From Prorocentrum cordatum (Eukaryota; Sar; Dinophyceae; Prorocentrales; Prorocentraceae): DNA of 61,385 nucleotides. The first letter of the stretch is position 1. Every line of letters begins with the position of its first letter. The position numbers and the translations under genes were made by a program. The stretch spans positions 32,501 through 93,885 of the forward strand of contig CAUYUJ010002070.1 in the NCBI GenBank assembly GCA_963575745.1. Direction: 5' to 3'. This document shows positions 39,640-50,361 of this stretch, piece by piece. The notes below the pieces were generated by a model. It searched no databases. It was not told where the DNA came from and was given only the letters and a program-made list of their open reading frames with translations.

Positions 39640-41720
39640 GACGGTCTGAATTAGGTTATCGAAGCATTGGCTTCGCTGGCCATCAAGAACTTCAAGGGCC
39701 TCACGGGGTTCAACCTCAGCCTATCCATTCCGAAGATCAGCATGGTGGCCAGCAGCATAAAGCTTCTCGCTAAAGCTAAAGAAGCATCAAAAAAGTTAGG
39801 AGGCACGCCAGCCACAGCAGCAGTCAGCATTGGTTGCGACTTTACTGCAGGATAGCATGCTCGAGTCCGAGGAGCCAGGGACCAAAGGAGGAAAAGGTGG
39901 ATCGAAATACGAGCCAGGGTTAGGAAGATCCAACATCTCCGTCTCAAGGGCAAAACCAAGCTCCGCAAAGGGAGGTGTTTCACCGTGTGTGTGGTCGCTA
40001 TACCATTTCCTATGGTTCGGGAATTCAAGGCGTCACCCCCACCGAAACCAGGAACCTCCGCAAGCTAGCTAGGAGCTGCAGCATCAGGGCGCTACACCAA
40101 GGCAGCCAACAACACGCTCTGCTGGGTTACAGTCTCTAAAAAAGAGCCCATCATAGTAATGGCACAAATCATGGAAAGATATGCTACTGAATGGTGAAAT
40201 GCGAAATGCCTCCACAACCAGACCTGGGCTAGCCACACACCAAGACCTCCTAACGGTCAGGGGACTTGGAGCAGCACACGAAGCAGCAGTCAACTCACTA
40301 GCCACCTGCAAGAACACCAGCTGGCTAGGCAGAGTGAAAGGTCTCAATTCTTAGAGGCTCTTCTGAGTAAAGGAAGTAGACTGGAGCATGCCAACGGCAA
40401 CCAGCTTCTGCGGCCTGGGTGGTAGGTGCTGGAACATTTTGAAGGTAGCACCCCGTAGAATGTTCAACCACATGGCAGTGAAGTACACGAAACAGCTCGC
40501 ACATGCCTGCAAAAGTACGAAATGCGAGCCCTAGTCGGCCATGGCCGAGGAAGGGATCTGGTCAGACGTGTGTGCTAAAGCAATCTGCAGCAAGCGCCTC
40601 ACATACCAGGAGGCAAGCTGCGCTAGGCATTATGCTTGTAGCACCTTGGCAAAAAAAATGTAAACCTAGCCGCCTTGGGCTGCAAGGACGTAGGCCCCTG
40701 CACTCTTGTGGCGAGCCAGACACTGTATACCACACCGTGAGGAAATACCCTCACGGATCACAGTCCCGACATGGGAGCTGAGGCGACTATGTCCCGGCAG
40801 CAGTAGCAGCGGGCCCACAAGACTTCAGATGTTCGGCATTGTGTGCGACACGTCCAGCATCGCACCCTTCATCCGCCCGGCCCAGGCTGGAACGTGCAGC
40901 TCTTTTAGGATCAGCAGATGGCGCATCTAATACCATGCAGCAGCGAAGAAGTTTTGCATGTTGATCCCAATGCCTCCGTGTCTACTGATGGTCTTTGCCT
41001 GTACCCGACGCGCCTGCTGTTAGCCAGAGCCGGGTGTGCAGCCGTACAGATGTATGCGTCAGGCAATTTGATCAAGGCTCTCAGGAGCCCGTTTCCTAGA
41101 TACGTTCCCAAAACTTCTGGCCATGTGGAATATGTGGCCTTGATGTTGGGCCGCCAGCATTCGAGCACTGCACTGCTCTACTGAAGGGGCTTCGAAGCCC
41201 ACACCAGGCTCTAGCAGGCAACAATGGGTTTGGAGAGCACCGGAGGGCCATTTGGGCAGCAATGCCGACCGAACAACCAGTGGGCCCAGTCAATCAAGAC
41301 CAGGGCATACAGGTCAGAAGAACTGAGGTGGACAGACTCCGCCTGCTGGGAAATCAAGCAGCGAGCTGGAATGCAGGCCAGGCTGCACGACAGCATGCCC
41401 CCGGCGATGACGAGGCAGAAACCCTCACGGCAGCGGCACAAGGGTGCCAAGATTTGGTCATCAGCGCGGGCAAGGTCCTCAGCCAATGGCCCGAAGCCAA
41501 AGACATGTGGGAAAAACGGTTCGAAGACGCACCTGAACACAAAGCTAGACCCTTCGCGCAAAGCCACACCGCAGTGTGGCACGAGGGCAGCTTCAGGTGT
41601 AAGGCATATCTTCGCAAAACAGGAAGAGAATATGCAAGATGTGTGATGAAACAAGACTGGAATTCTGATGTGTTTTATGTTGAAGTGCCTGCAAGACGTA
41701 ACGGCTCGATGTGAGTACGA
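39640..41720 (+). pseudogene. Decayed LINE 3' half (RT thumb to RNase H)
   Basis: Pieces appear in changing frames with many stops. They include LSLSIPKISMVASSIKLL and LGGTPATAAVSIGCDFTAG (39720-39855; RT region following motif C), GIQGVTPTETRNLRKLA (about 40022-40070), CGEPDTVYHTVRKYP (about 40705-40750; zinc motif before RNase H), STDGLCLYPTRLLLARAGCA and SGHVEYVAL (40980-41135; RNase H Asp/Glu sites), and LLGNQAASWNAGQAARQH (about 41340-41400). The order matches a LINE C-terminal half. It is a different and older copy than LINE-1. 39033-39639 and 41721-42000 hold nothing that I recognise. Confidence 0.6.
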
Positions 41721-42049
41721 CGTGTGCGCACGCGTGGACTTTGTTTTATGCCGTGCAGTGTTTCTTGGAAACACATTATTGATATTAAAATGGTGCGCGC
41801 ATGGTATTATTTGACAGGAGCACGGGAAAGTGGGGGCGATACCGACTGGATTGGGACGGTATGTTTTCACATGGAAAACGAACGATGGGGCAGAATCATG
41901 TAGTTTCCAGTGTTCCAGGGGATCCCGAGAACCCAGGGGGGAAGGGTGATGGAACCAATCTTTCTTCCGAAACGACAATCTGTGGCGAAACAATATCTCA
42001 GCTATGTGGTGCAGGCGCGGTGCAACACATGTGGTGCAGACGAGGTGGT

Positions 42050-42262
42050 GTCGGGGAGACGTAGGACTCGGGTTCGGGGGACTCGGGTTGGCCTGACAGG
42101 ACTATCACGAAAATGACGAGACCCAATCTGAAAGTTTGCACAAGCTCCCGCTGAAAAAAACATGCCACGCAGCAGACTGGACCGTCAAGATCCAGGTCGC
42201 GATCGTCAAGAAGCGTCGGCAGGCCCGAGTTCCAGCGCACTCGAGTCTTACGTTTACCCGAC
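42050..42262. repeat. Diverged inverted repeat
   Basis: 42050-42092 (tcggggagacgtaggactcg...) is loosely complementary to 42221-42262 (...actcgagtcttacgtttacc). It is probably an old foldback or MITE remnant. Confidence 0.45.
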
Positions 42263-42351
42263 AGCGCAAGCTGTTCGGGGGGCAAGCTATGCGGCGCAGG
42301 CTGCGCAGTGCATGACCACATACCAGACCACCCCAACCCAACCCGAAGACC

Positions 42352-42424
42352 CCAATTTCGGGTGGGGGGGGTACGGGTTCCATGTGTATTTCCATTGTTC
42401 TCCGACCCCCCCACCCGAAATTGG
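42352..42424. repeat. Inverted repeat at the copia-2 insertion edge
   Basis: Arms of about 20 bp (ccaatttcgggtgggggg and ccccccacccgaaattt) are separated by about 32 bp. The copia-2 target duplication GAAATT lies in the right arm. Confidence 0.7.
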
Positions 42425-42506
42425 ACAATTATTCTCTCCAAAGCGCTCGAGCCGAAACGATATCGGCCCGTCCAACATGTCTCTCGGGAGGCTGCAAATC
42501 TACCCA
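42422..42506 (-). repeat. copia-2 3' LTR
   Basis: 85 bp, matching 48598-48682. Minus strand starts TGGGTAGATTTGCAG. Confidence 0.92.
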
Positions 42507-42520
42507 GTCCTCCCGGCCTT
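42507..42520 (-). promoter_or_regulatory. copia-2 polypurine tract
   Basis: Minus strand 'ggccgggaggac' directly precedes the 3' LTR. Confidence 0.55.
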
Positions 42521-42668
42521 CCGCGCTCCTTCCGCGTGGGAGGCCGCCGACTCTTACGGCCGGCACAAAGTCAGCGGAGCGTGGCGATCCACCACTCCTT
42601 AGAATCAAAAGCGCGCGGCCAAACGCCGCCGCCAGCTCAAGCGCTCTGAGGGATGTCTCACTCATCAC

Positions 42669-45600
42669 TCATCCATCCAGCGCTGCCCGCAGGGCCAGTC
42701 GGCTCCGACCTGCCCTCGCCACGAACCCCATCATCGTCAGGAACTTATTAATCAGGGGCCCGTCCAGGTGCTTCGTACCGATGTCACTGATGTTCTCGAG
42801 ACCTGCTATCTTGGCGACACGCAGCTTCTTCTGCTGCACAGCCCTCTGCAGCCACAGCAGAAGTGTATGAAGGTGTCGAACTCGTCCGACCCCACGACGT
42901 TCAGCGATGCCCTTGCCCGCCGTCGCGTCGCACTTCAGCACGATCTCGAGATCTACACCCATGTCCTTTGCGAGAGTCTTGAGGCCGAGCCCGATACTGC
43001 CGCCCTTCACCAGCGCATGGAACTCCGCTTCTCCCGTAGATAGAGCATTGAACCCTTGGGTTGTCGAACTGCTCCTAATCCAATGCTTCCCAATCATCAC
43101 CGTACATGATGACGTAGACTTACGTGTCCTCAGGCAGCCTGCGAAGTCACTGTCTGCGTAGACCTGAGCAACTCGCCGATCTGCCTGCCGTGGATACTCA
43201 ACCACCAGCCTCGGGGTACCTACGAGGCATCGTCCGATCCGTTTCATGGCCTGCCACCCGCCAATCGTCGGGCCCTGCATCACTCGTGCTGATTCCTTCG
43301 CCGCGCACTGTAGATCAGGTCGATCCTGCGCCAGGTATTGAAGACGCATGCACACCGAGCGGTAGATGGCCCGCTCTCGTCCTTGTAGTGCTTCTCCATC
43401 CAGCTCCTGCCACTTGATCCCCGGCGTGACCACTGGCTTGCTCTCTTTACCCTGCAGGCCCAGTTGGGCCAGGATGATCTCCACGTGCCTCGGGTCCGCC
43501 TCGTACTCGATCTTCTCCACGTCGTTGCCGTTCGGCCTGACCCACCTCACGATGCGATTCAACGCCACGATCTCGTCGACGTCGCCGCTCCGCGGTTCAG
43601 GTCCCAGAACTCCTCGTACTTTCACGATCAGGTGCTCGCCGAGGTTCTCCGTAAAAGCCTTTGAATCCTTTCGCCCACCGAGCACCACGAAATCGTCACC
43701 GCGCCTCCAAACGACCAGCTTGCCAACCTGGTAGATGCAAGGCGAGAACTGGCCCTGCTTCGAATGTAGGATCCTCACCATGATGTCCTCAACCTTCAGG
43801 TCGAAGGATGAGCCGGCATGTCTCAGCCCATACATGGCCTTCAGCAGCAGCCAGCACTCGCCGTCCTTGCACTCTAGATCTTCCGCTGGCGCCTTCAAGT
43901 ACACTGGCCTCTGCAGCTCCGAGTGTAGATGCGCTCTTGACATATCGATGAAGGTCAGCACTCGATCTTCATGCCGCCCTGTCATCGCCATAGACAGAAT
44001 CATCCTCAGGCCCTCCAGCGGCGGGGTCGCCGCGAAGGTCGCCGCAGCATCCTCAGCCCCAAGGGTGCTCAGCCTCCGCGTCTCCTTCGCCACCAACCGA
44101 CTCCGTAGTTCTGGTTTCTGGTCGTCTCCCTTGTTGGTGTCGACCCAGCCGCTTGGCAGCGGCTTGGTCCCCGTCACTTGCAGCGCCTCGGCAATCTTTC
44201 TCCTCTCAAACACTCCGAGCCTGCTCATGTAGCCCATCTCGTCCATGCGTGCGTTCTTGACACCTATAGGGTCCAGCACCGCAACGCTGATCCCATCGTA
44301 GAAGGTCTCCATCTCCTCCTCAGTTGCCTGGTCCAGGATCTCTGGCTCCTCCGCGGCCTGGCCAACCTCGAACGCATGGATCCCTTTACCGATATTCAAC
44401 TCGTTCCTGATGCCCTTCAGGATTGCCTTCACCAGCCCTAGGGGGTACCTCTCTGCCGCCTTTGCCCTTCTCTCCAGGAGGTGCACATGCTCGTGGGAGC
44501 CGTCACACACGATCCCCACCTGCTTCGCCACCTCGCGGCTATTCGTCATCCAGCCCGTCGGCTTCGCCACGAGGCCCTCCGAGCCGTCCGACCAGTATGA
44601 CTTGGCTCCGAACACACACTGGCTGCCCTTGACCACTATGACACCGGGCAGCTCCCTGATGCTCTTGATGCACTCCTCTTTCCAGCTTGACGCCGTCCAA
44701 GGGTGCTCGAACAGGAACCACTTCCCCCTCGAATGCTGGTAGGCCGCCGCCAGCTCCATACAGAAGCCCAGGAAGACCTTGCAGTCCGCGAGCAGCCTCT
44801 GGAACTTGACCTCGTCGCGCTTGCCGCTCGCCTTCAGCAACTCCATCAGCTGTGAGAACGGGGTGCATACAGGAAACATGATGAGGAAGGCAGGGTCTCC
44901 CTCCTCAGTCTCCGCTCTCGCTCGCCTCCGCTGCTCCTCGAGCCGGAAGTCCCAGCCCGTCCCGAGGTCCATCTCTACTCCTGGCTTCAGGTTGGACTTT
45001 GGAGCTCCCTCGGCGAACTCCCCGGGGTTGAACACTTCCTGCAAATCCAAACTGTCGAGACCAAGCTGTTCCAGCAGCGCACCAATCTCCGCCGCGTCGC
45101 ACATGGCCACGTCCGCCGCCGCCGGAACGCTTCCCGACGCTGTCCCAGATGAGCCTGGAGCCCCTGGTTCCCCGACTGGTCCACGATCACCGATTCGCCC
45201 TCGCTTGGCCCCAGGTTCTTCGTCTTCACTTCTCTCGGGTCGCTCACCAGCTACTCGCCGTAGGTGAGCCTCTGCCACCAGAGCTCCACCGCCGAACGTC
45301 TGGTCGTCCTCCATCGCTTTCTCGATCCTCGTTCGGCATTCCTCGTTGTGCATGATCGCACGCTGGTTGTCCCGAGCTGCAACACAGCCCCTGCTACCTG
45401 GGGTGCACCCGTAGCGCCTCAGCTCCACGTCCTTCCTGATGTAGACCCTCCTCGGAGCAGGAGGACCCACAGGTCCTGGAACAGGGGGCAGATCCACGTC
45501 TGGCACCACCTGATTCGCCACCACCTTCGCCATGGCAGGTGGCACTTCGAGTCCTTCACCTTCTTGACCAGGAACAGGTCGCCACGGCACGCCCTGCAGC

Positions 45601-46090
45601 TCTGAGAAAAGAGCCCTGTCACTCCTCGCTGCAAGGGGCATCCTCTTGACACTCCTGGCTCTCATCACGCCCTTCGGCGTCGCCACGTACACCTCGTCGC
45701 TGTCGTCGCGGATCCCGTAGAAGACGCCCTCCAGCCACCTGCCCACCAGCCTCGACTCCCTCCTGCCGACCGGCAGGTAGAACACCTTCTCACCGAACGC
45801 CGGGAGCGCCCTCTTGTAAGCGCGCCACTTCCTCAACTCGTACGGCGCGCGCCCGTCCGAGTCCACTTGACCTCGATTGTGGACTGCTGCGCCGTGCCTC
45901 ACAATCCACGGCAGACACGGATGCTTCGGGCCGATCGTGACTCCGTGCATCTCCTCCACCACGTGCTTGAGGGTCCTCGTCAGGCCCTCCATATCCCTGA
46001 CAGCCCCATCAGCTAGACCCTTCGACTGCGATTCTCTCACCGCCGAGGTCCCAACCAGCACTCCACACCGTGGTCCTTCTTGAGCCTCTT
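42669..46090 (-). CDS. copia-2 pol: integrase C-part, extra domain, RT, RNase H
   Basis: One open frame. It starts with integrase Glu region RESQSKGLADGAVRDMEGL, then the integrase C-terminal part (WLEGVFYGIRDDSDEVYVAT). A zinc-like motif GCTPGSRGC...HNEECRTR (about 45300-45395) follows. Next is an extra domain at about 44400-44990 (FPVCTPFSQL, FLFEHPWTASSWK, KPTGWMTN, CDGSHEHVHLLE). RT has motif A LTFIDMSRAHLHSEL, YGLRHAGSSFD and motif C RRGDDFVVLGG (intact DD). RNase H has VYADSDFAGCLRTRKS, LSTGEAEFHALVKG, KCDATAGKGIAERR and NISDIGTKHLDG. All catalytic residues I expect are present. Confidence 0.93.
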
Positions 46091-46558
46091 GACGGCCTCG
46101 TCCCTCAGGGCGACGATGCTCAGCTGGTTGTCGCACCTGAAGACCACCTTCTTGTAGCCGCCGTTGACCACGAACTTCACCAGCATGTCGGCGCTGCGCG
46201 CGTGCGCCGCCCCCGTGCAGGTCAACACCTCCGCGCCCGTGTACCTGTGCAGCGAGTCCCTCGTGAACAGAATTGGGGCTGCGTCCTCGCCGCTGCCGAG
46301 GTAGCCGTAGTCAAACGCCACGACTGGTATCGCATCCTCCGCGTGGCCCCTCGTCACATGAGGTTCAGCTCGCCCGCGTCCTGCAACGCAGTGCCTGCAC
46401 CAAGCTCGATGCGGCGCGCGTGACACTTCATGGTCCTCTCGCTCCTGCTGGGTCGGCTCGCGCGGTCTCCGCGCCGCTCTCACTGCCGGCCGCTCCCGAG
46501 CAACCACCGGGGGAGGCGGTGGAGGTACCGCTTCTGGTTGAACAGGTTCTTGATCTGG
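46040..46558 (-). CDS. copia-2 integrase N-terminal part (frameshifted)
   Basis: Same frame as Gag-protease, separated from it by one TAA (46559-46561). It contains the zinc-binding set HEVSRAPHRAWCRHC and the first two catalytic Asp residues in VVAFDYGYLG and VFRCDNQLSIVAL. A one-base shift near 46060-46075 moves the frame into the 1155-codon ORF carrying the catalytic Glu, so integrase is split. Confidence 0.9.
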
Positions 46559-48160
46559 TTATGCTGCTGTTGCCGCCGCCGCAGCTGCCTGACTCGATCC
46601 AGCTCCATCACCTGCGTCATCTCTCCTCACCATGCAGATCTCCTTCAGCTTCTTGCCGCTCGCGCTGGGCTTGGACCAGGCCTCCGCGCGGCCGATCACG
46701 TCCTTCGCCTTGCTATACGGCATCAGCTCCATCTCCATCTCGTACACGTTGTTGCGCCTCTGGAACGGTGTAATCACCCCTGTCGACTTGTTCTCTGCGT
46801 AGCTGCCGCCAGCATCAAAGACGACCCGATGGCCTGCGTCGACCATCTCTGAGACAGAGGCTTGATGCCTAGCCTTGATGCCTCTCACCTGCGCCGAGCC
46901 GTCCGCGTTGCGCACCGACCCGATGAGCTCCTTAGCGCCCTCGTCGGCCACCCAGCCGCCGTTCGCGGTCCTGTAGCCTTCGCCCTTCGCGCTCATGTCA
47001 TTCTCGTAAGTCGGGTAGTCAGGCGCCAGCTCCGATGGCACGACCGTCGTAGCTGCACACGAGTCGACACCGAGCACCATCTTGCGGGATGCCCGCGCCG
47101 CGTCCGCACCGAGCCTGCTCAGCTCGTGCACCGGCTTGTCGTCCACCAGGCCGCCCTCGATCAGCAGGTCGAAGGCCTTCTGCGCCACGTTCTTCTCGTC
47201 GATCGTGAACGGAGCGAGCCACAGCCCGCGCAGCGCCTTCTCGGGTTCCGGCTCCATCATGTGCAGGTTGTTCTTCTTCTTCGGACAGTCCTTGGACATG
47301 TGCCCGTGCTCAAGGCAGTTGAAGCACTTCGGCCCCTTGCCGTCCTTTGCCTTTCCGCCCTTCGAAGATCCCTTCGACTTGGAGTCACCTCTCGACTTGC
47401 CCTTGCTGTCCGACTTGCCTTTGCCTGTCCCGGCCCCGCCCTTGCGGTGCCAGCAGTTCCTCTCGTCGTGGCCCTTGCCATTGCAGATCCTGCAGCGCCC
47501 TTTGCCACCCTGGTTGTTGAACGCTGAGAGATCCATCGGGGCCACCCCGTTCTGCGCTGCCGCCGCTGCGGCCTGGTCTCGTCGGACGTTCAGGATCTCT
47601 TCCCTGAACTTGGGCCACTCCTTGAGTCTCTCCGCATTCATGATCATGTGCTGCCTCAGCGGGGACTCGGGCAACTGCCTCAGCACTATGCCGACCTTGA
47701 TCGCGTCAGAGAGGGTCTCCTCCGACGCCGACTCATACAGGCTGATCTCCCTCTCGAAGGCTTCCAGGCGTGTCATCATCTCGCCACTGAAGTCCCAGGC
47801 GAGCAGCGTCATCAACTGTCCAGCGTACCTGCTCGCCGCCTGTGGCTCAAATCGAAGGGGTAGTTGTCGCCAAGACTCGAACCCCTCGAGCTTGCCCGCA
47901 TTCAGAACTACGTCGAGCGCCTGGCTCCTACACGCCTGGATGAGCCAGTACCCCAACGTCCTGGACAGCTGCATGTCCCCGGGCTCGAGGTTCGTCATTA
48001 ATACTGGTTCTGCCTCTCGCTCGGCTCTGGCCATTGCCGCCGTCATGTTTGGATTCGTCGCACCTGCGAACGCCTCGAACACAACTGACCAGTCTCTCCA
48101 TGGCGGCTTGGCCCCATCGAACATCTCTGGTTTGCCAATCATCTTCATATCCGCGGCCAT
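46559..48160 (-). CDS. copia-2 Gag-protease
   Basis: I take ATG 48160 (MAADMKMIGKPEMFDGAKPP). The open frame extends a little upstream without a better ATG. The capsid-type helical domain (WRDWSVVFEAFAGATNP ... LEAFEREISLYESAS) is followed by two zinc knuckles CRICNGKGHDERNC and CFNCLEHGHMSKDC separated by a Lys/Gly/Ser-rich linker. The protease has VLGVDSCAATTVVPSEL, where the usual DSG/DTG is DSC. The Gly to Cys change at the active-site loop is notable. The ORF ends at TAA 46559-46561. Confidence 0.92.
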   Translation of the reverse strand: MAADMKMIGKPEMFDGAKPPWRDWSVVFEAFAGATNPNMTAAMARAEREAEPVLMTNLEPGDMQLSRTLGYWLIQACRSQALDVVLNAGKLEGFESWRQLPLRFEPQAASRYAGQLMTLLAWDFSGEMMTRLEAFEREISLYESASEETLSDAIKVGIVLRQLPESPLRQHMIMNAERLKEWPKFREEILNVRRDQAAAAAAQNGVAPMDLSAFNNQGGKGRCRICNGKGHDERNCWHRKGGAGTGKGKSDSKGKSRGDSKSKGSSKGGKAKDGKGPKCFNCLEHGHMSKDCPKKKNNLHMMEPEPEKALRGLWLAPFTIDEKNVAQKAFDLLIEGGLVDDKPVHELSRLGADAARASRKMVLGVDSCAATTVVPSELAPDYPTYENDMSAKGEGYRTANGGWVADEGAKELIGSVRNADGSAQVRGIKARHQASVSEMVDAGHRVVFDAGGSYAENKSTGVITPFQRRNNVYEMEMELMPYSKAKDVIGRAEAWSKPSASGKKLKEICMVRRDDAGDGAGSSQAAAAAATAA

Positions 48161-48220
48161 CCTCTCTGGTCCAGGGTCTGGCACTTGCGCCGCCGCTGCG
48201 GCTGCTCCCTACTCGCGGCG

Positions 48221-48585
48221 TCAGCGTCCGCTCGTGCTTGCCGTAGCTCTCCCTACACTTGCTCGAGAGCCTGTCGAAGCGCCTGGACGTCCTGGACCGT
48301 CGCTGCCATCTTGACCACGTCTCTTGATCGTACACAGGTGCTGTCCGAGGTGTGCACAACAGCGCCTCTTGAAGGCCAGCCTCACCAGCCGCGTTGCCAG
48401 CGAAACCCACACCTGGGCAATGTCCTTCCCCGAAAGCACCTCGAAATCCTCCTCGCTCTCGTCTGGATCAGCGAGGCTGGTCGCCTCCAGCGCCTGGGCT
48501 CTAGCCTGCGCCGAGGAGCCCTCCGCGGGCCTGGCCCGCCGCGGCTCTATCGCAGGCTGCCGCTCTCGGCGATGGGGGCGCATCC
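48221..48585 (-). other. copia-2 leader with short upstream ORF
   Basis: An ATG formed by the last LTR base and the first two PBS bases (48598-48596) opens a 125-codon frame that stops at 48221, in the same frame as Gag. A central stretch (LSGKDIAQVWVSLATRLVRL) looks protein-like. It could be an N-terminal Gag extension broken by the TGA, or a leader ORF. Confidence 0.4.
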
Positions 48586-48597
48586 GCTCCGCTACCA
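48586..48597 (-). promoter_or_regulatory. copia-2 primer-binding site
   Basis: Minus strand TGGTAGCGGAGC abuts the 5' LTR. It is 11/12 identical to the copia-1 site and close to the complement of an initiator tRNA-Met 3' end. Confidence 0.78.
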
Positions 48598-48682
48598 TGG
48601 ATAATTATTTTCTCCAAAGCGCTCGAATCGAAACGATATCGGCCCGTCCAACATGTCTCTCGGGAGGCTGCAAATCTATGCA
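48598..48682 (-). repeat. copia-2 5' LTR
   Basis: 85 bp, minus strand TGCATAGATTTGCAG...ATTATCCA. Followed on the plus strand by GAAATT. Confidence 0.93.
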
Positions 48683-48688
48683 GAAATT

Positions 48689-48849
48689 GAAGGGGCCCCA
48701 GGACACACAAATAAATACACACAAATAAAAAGATTCCCATATTTTCCCATATTTTCTGGGGTTTTGTCTTCCCCCCCACCTCCCATATTTTCCCATATTT
48801 TCTGGGGAAACGACGATTCATTGTGTCTGTGTGTTTCGTTCCCTCCTGA
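48689..48849. repeat. Dispersed repeat R3, copy 1
   Basis: 'gaaggggcccc.ggacacaca' through 'cccatattttcccatatttt' and 'gtgtctgtgtgttt' matches 52574-52737. copia-2 is inserted directly at its left edge. Confidence 0.8.
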
Positions 48850-49029
48850 GGTGAGTGCAATCGACGCGCCCGCCACGACGCACGAGGCGCCCACGCCACG
48901 ACGCGCCGACGGGCGGCGGAAGGGACCGCAAGGCGCGCAGCCACCGGCCAGCGCGCCGGGCCCCCCGCGAGGCGCCCCGATTATTGGCGGCAGCGGAGCG
49001 GAGACCCAGAAGTGCAGTCGGACCCAGGA

Positions 49030-49168
49030 GCGAGGAGCGAGGAGCGAGGAGGAGCGAGGAGGAGGAGGAGGAGCAGGAGGAGCGAGAAGCGAGGAGGAGG
49101 AGGAGGAGGAGGAGGAGGAGGAGGAGGGCACGAGGAGGAGCGAGGAGGAGGAGGAGGAGAGCACACGA
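49030..49168. repeat. (GGA)n tract
   Basis: Imperfect GGA/GCGA repeats. ORFs here are Glu/Arg or Ser/Pro homopolymers only. Confidence 0.9.
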
Positions 49169-49496
49169 GACCCTCCGCGGGCCAAAGCACACAGGACATC
49201 CGAGGGCGCCCTCCCCGGGATGCACAGGAGCATCCCACGAGCACGAAGAGAACACGAGGGTGCCCTCGCCGAACCGACCTCGATCTCATACCACGGTCCG
49301 ACTGTGATACCCGAGCCGGAGCGATGACCACCCCAAGAGCTGGCACTGTTTGCGAAAAAGACTGCCTCAAGGCCGTAAATAAAAAGTGCGGCATCGGCGC
49401 CAGCACTGCGGGAGCGACGCGCACGCGCTGGAGGCCTAGCTGGACACTCGACGGGACTGCTTCGTGCGCACTTGGCGAGGCTGCTTCGACCGGCAT

Positions 49497-49617
49497 CGTC
49501 GATGCATCGGCGATGAGTCGGCGATGCATCGGCGCCCTCTGCGATGCGTCGGCGTCGTCAGCGCGACGCAAGTCGGGCTTCACATCGAGCCGCATCGGCG
49601 ATGCATCGGCGATGCGG
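49497..49617. repeat. 'gatgcatcggc' short tandem repeat
   Basis: Recurring 'catcggcgatg' words, about eight imperfect units. Confidence 0.7.
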
Positions 49618-49656
49618 CGCGGTCCTCCGACCCCATCTACTCGGACATCTGGGAGG

Positions 49657-49858
49657 CCTACGGCAGGTTCGTGTCGTGTCGACCCCGGCGTTGGTTTTTG
49701 ACACCGCAGGGATCGTTCAACCTTGAACGATCGGCCATTTCCGCAACGTCCAATCGTTCAACATCGACCGATTCTGGGCCGCCGCCGGCGTTCAACCTTG
49801 AACGCCCGCGCTGGGGTCGCCGCTGGTCGACACGACGCAAACCTACCGTACATTGTTG
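49657..49858. repeat. Foldback element with about 72-bp arms
   Basis: 49657-49729 (ctacggcaggttcgtgtcgt...) is complementary with mismatches to 49789-49858 (...cgacgcaaacctaccgta). Each arm ends in the palindrome cgttcaaccttgaacg (49714-49729 and 49789-49804). No ORF of interest. Confidence 0.7.
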
Positions 49859-50180
49859 GACCCTCAGCTGCTCGCCGCAGCTCAGCACGTGGACCCCTCG
49901 GACTCCTGCCGCGCCACGAAAGGGCACGGATTGACGATGCCGTTGCCGTACCGCTCGCGCGTCGCCGTCGGGCTCGCAGACTCCCCCGAGCACTTCGACC
50001 CCGCGTGGGCGATGGTCGGCGACTCCGAAGGGTGTGGTCTGCCAAAGGGTGCGGCTTGCAGCCCGCAGGCCCTGGGGAGCGGTCGGCGACCTCGAGAGCT
50101 CCATGTGGCGCCACGAAGAGGCCCGACGAGGGCAGCGTGGTGCCCCCCGATCCCCAAAGACGCAGATCGCAAACCACACC

Positions 50181-50361
50181 CCGGTTCGGGGATGGACAGA
50201 CCCCCCTTTAGTAAAACGTGGTTTAGTGAAAACGACCTGAGGCCCAAACCTGGTGGGCGCAGGCCTGGAAAATAACGCCCACGGCGCCCTCTCGAGAACC
50301 GAAAACGGACAATTCACTAATCGACGTGTCACTGTTGGGGGTTCTGTCCACCCCCGACCGG
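50181..50361. mobile_element. MITE-like element M1, copy 1 (181 bp)
   Basis: Terminal inverted repeats: ccggttcggggatggacaga (50181-) against the complement of 50337-50361 (gggggttctgtccacccccg...), about 21 of 25 paired. The interior has tttagtaaa, tttagtgaaaacg and caattcactaatcgacgtgt. A related copy lies at 51450-51566. No coding capacity, so it would depend on a transposase in trans. No target duplication could be fixed. Confidence 0.65.

Larger units (their letters stand above)
42422..48682 (-). mobile_element. Ty1/copia LTR retrotransposon copia-2
   Basis: 85-bp LTRs at 48598-48682 (5') and 42422-42506 (3') read TG...CCA on the minus strand and differ at about 6 of 85 positions. The flanks share GAAATT (42416-42421 and 48683-48688), a 5-6-bp target duplication. 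Order: Gag with two zinc knuckles and protease, a TAA, integrase with one frameshift, then an uninterrupted 1155-codon frame with an unusual extra domain, RT and RNase H. It is more complete than copia-1 in the coding part but older by LTR divergence. RT belongs to a GDD-type lineage distinct from copia-1. Confidence 0.95.
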
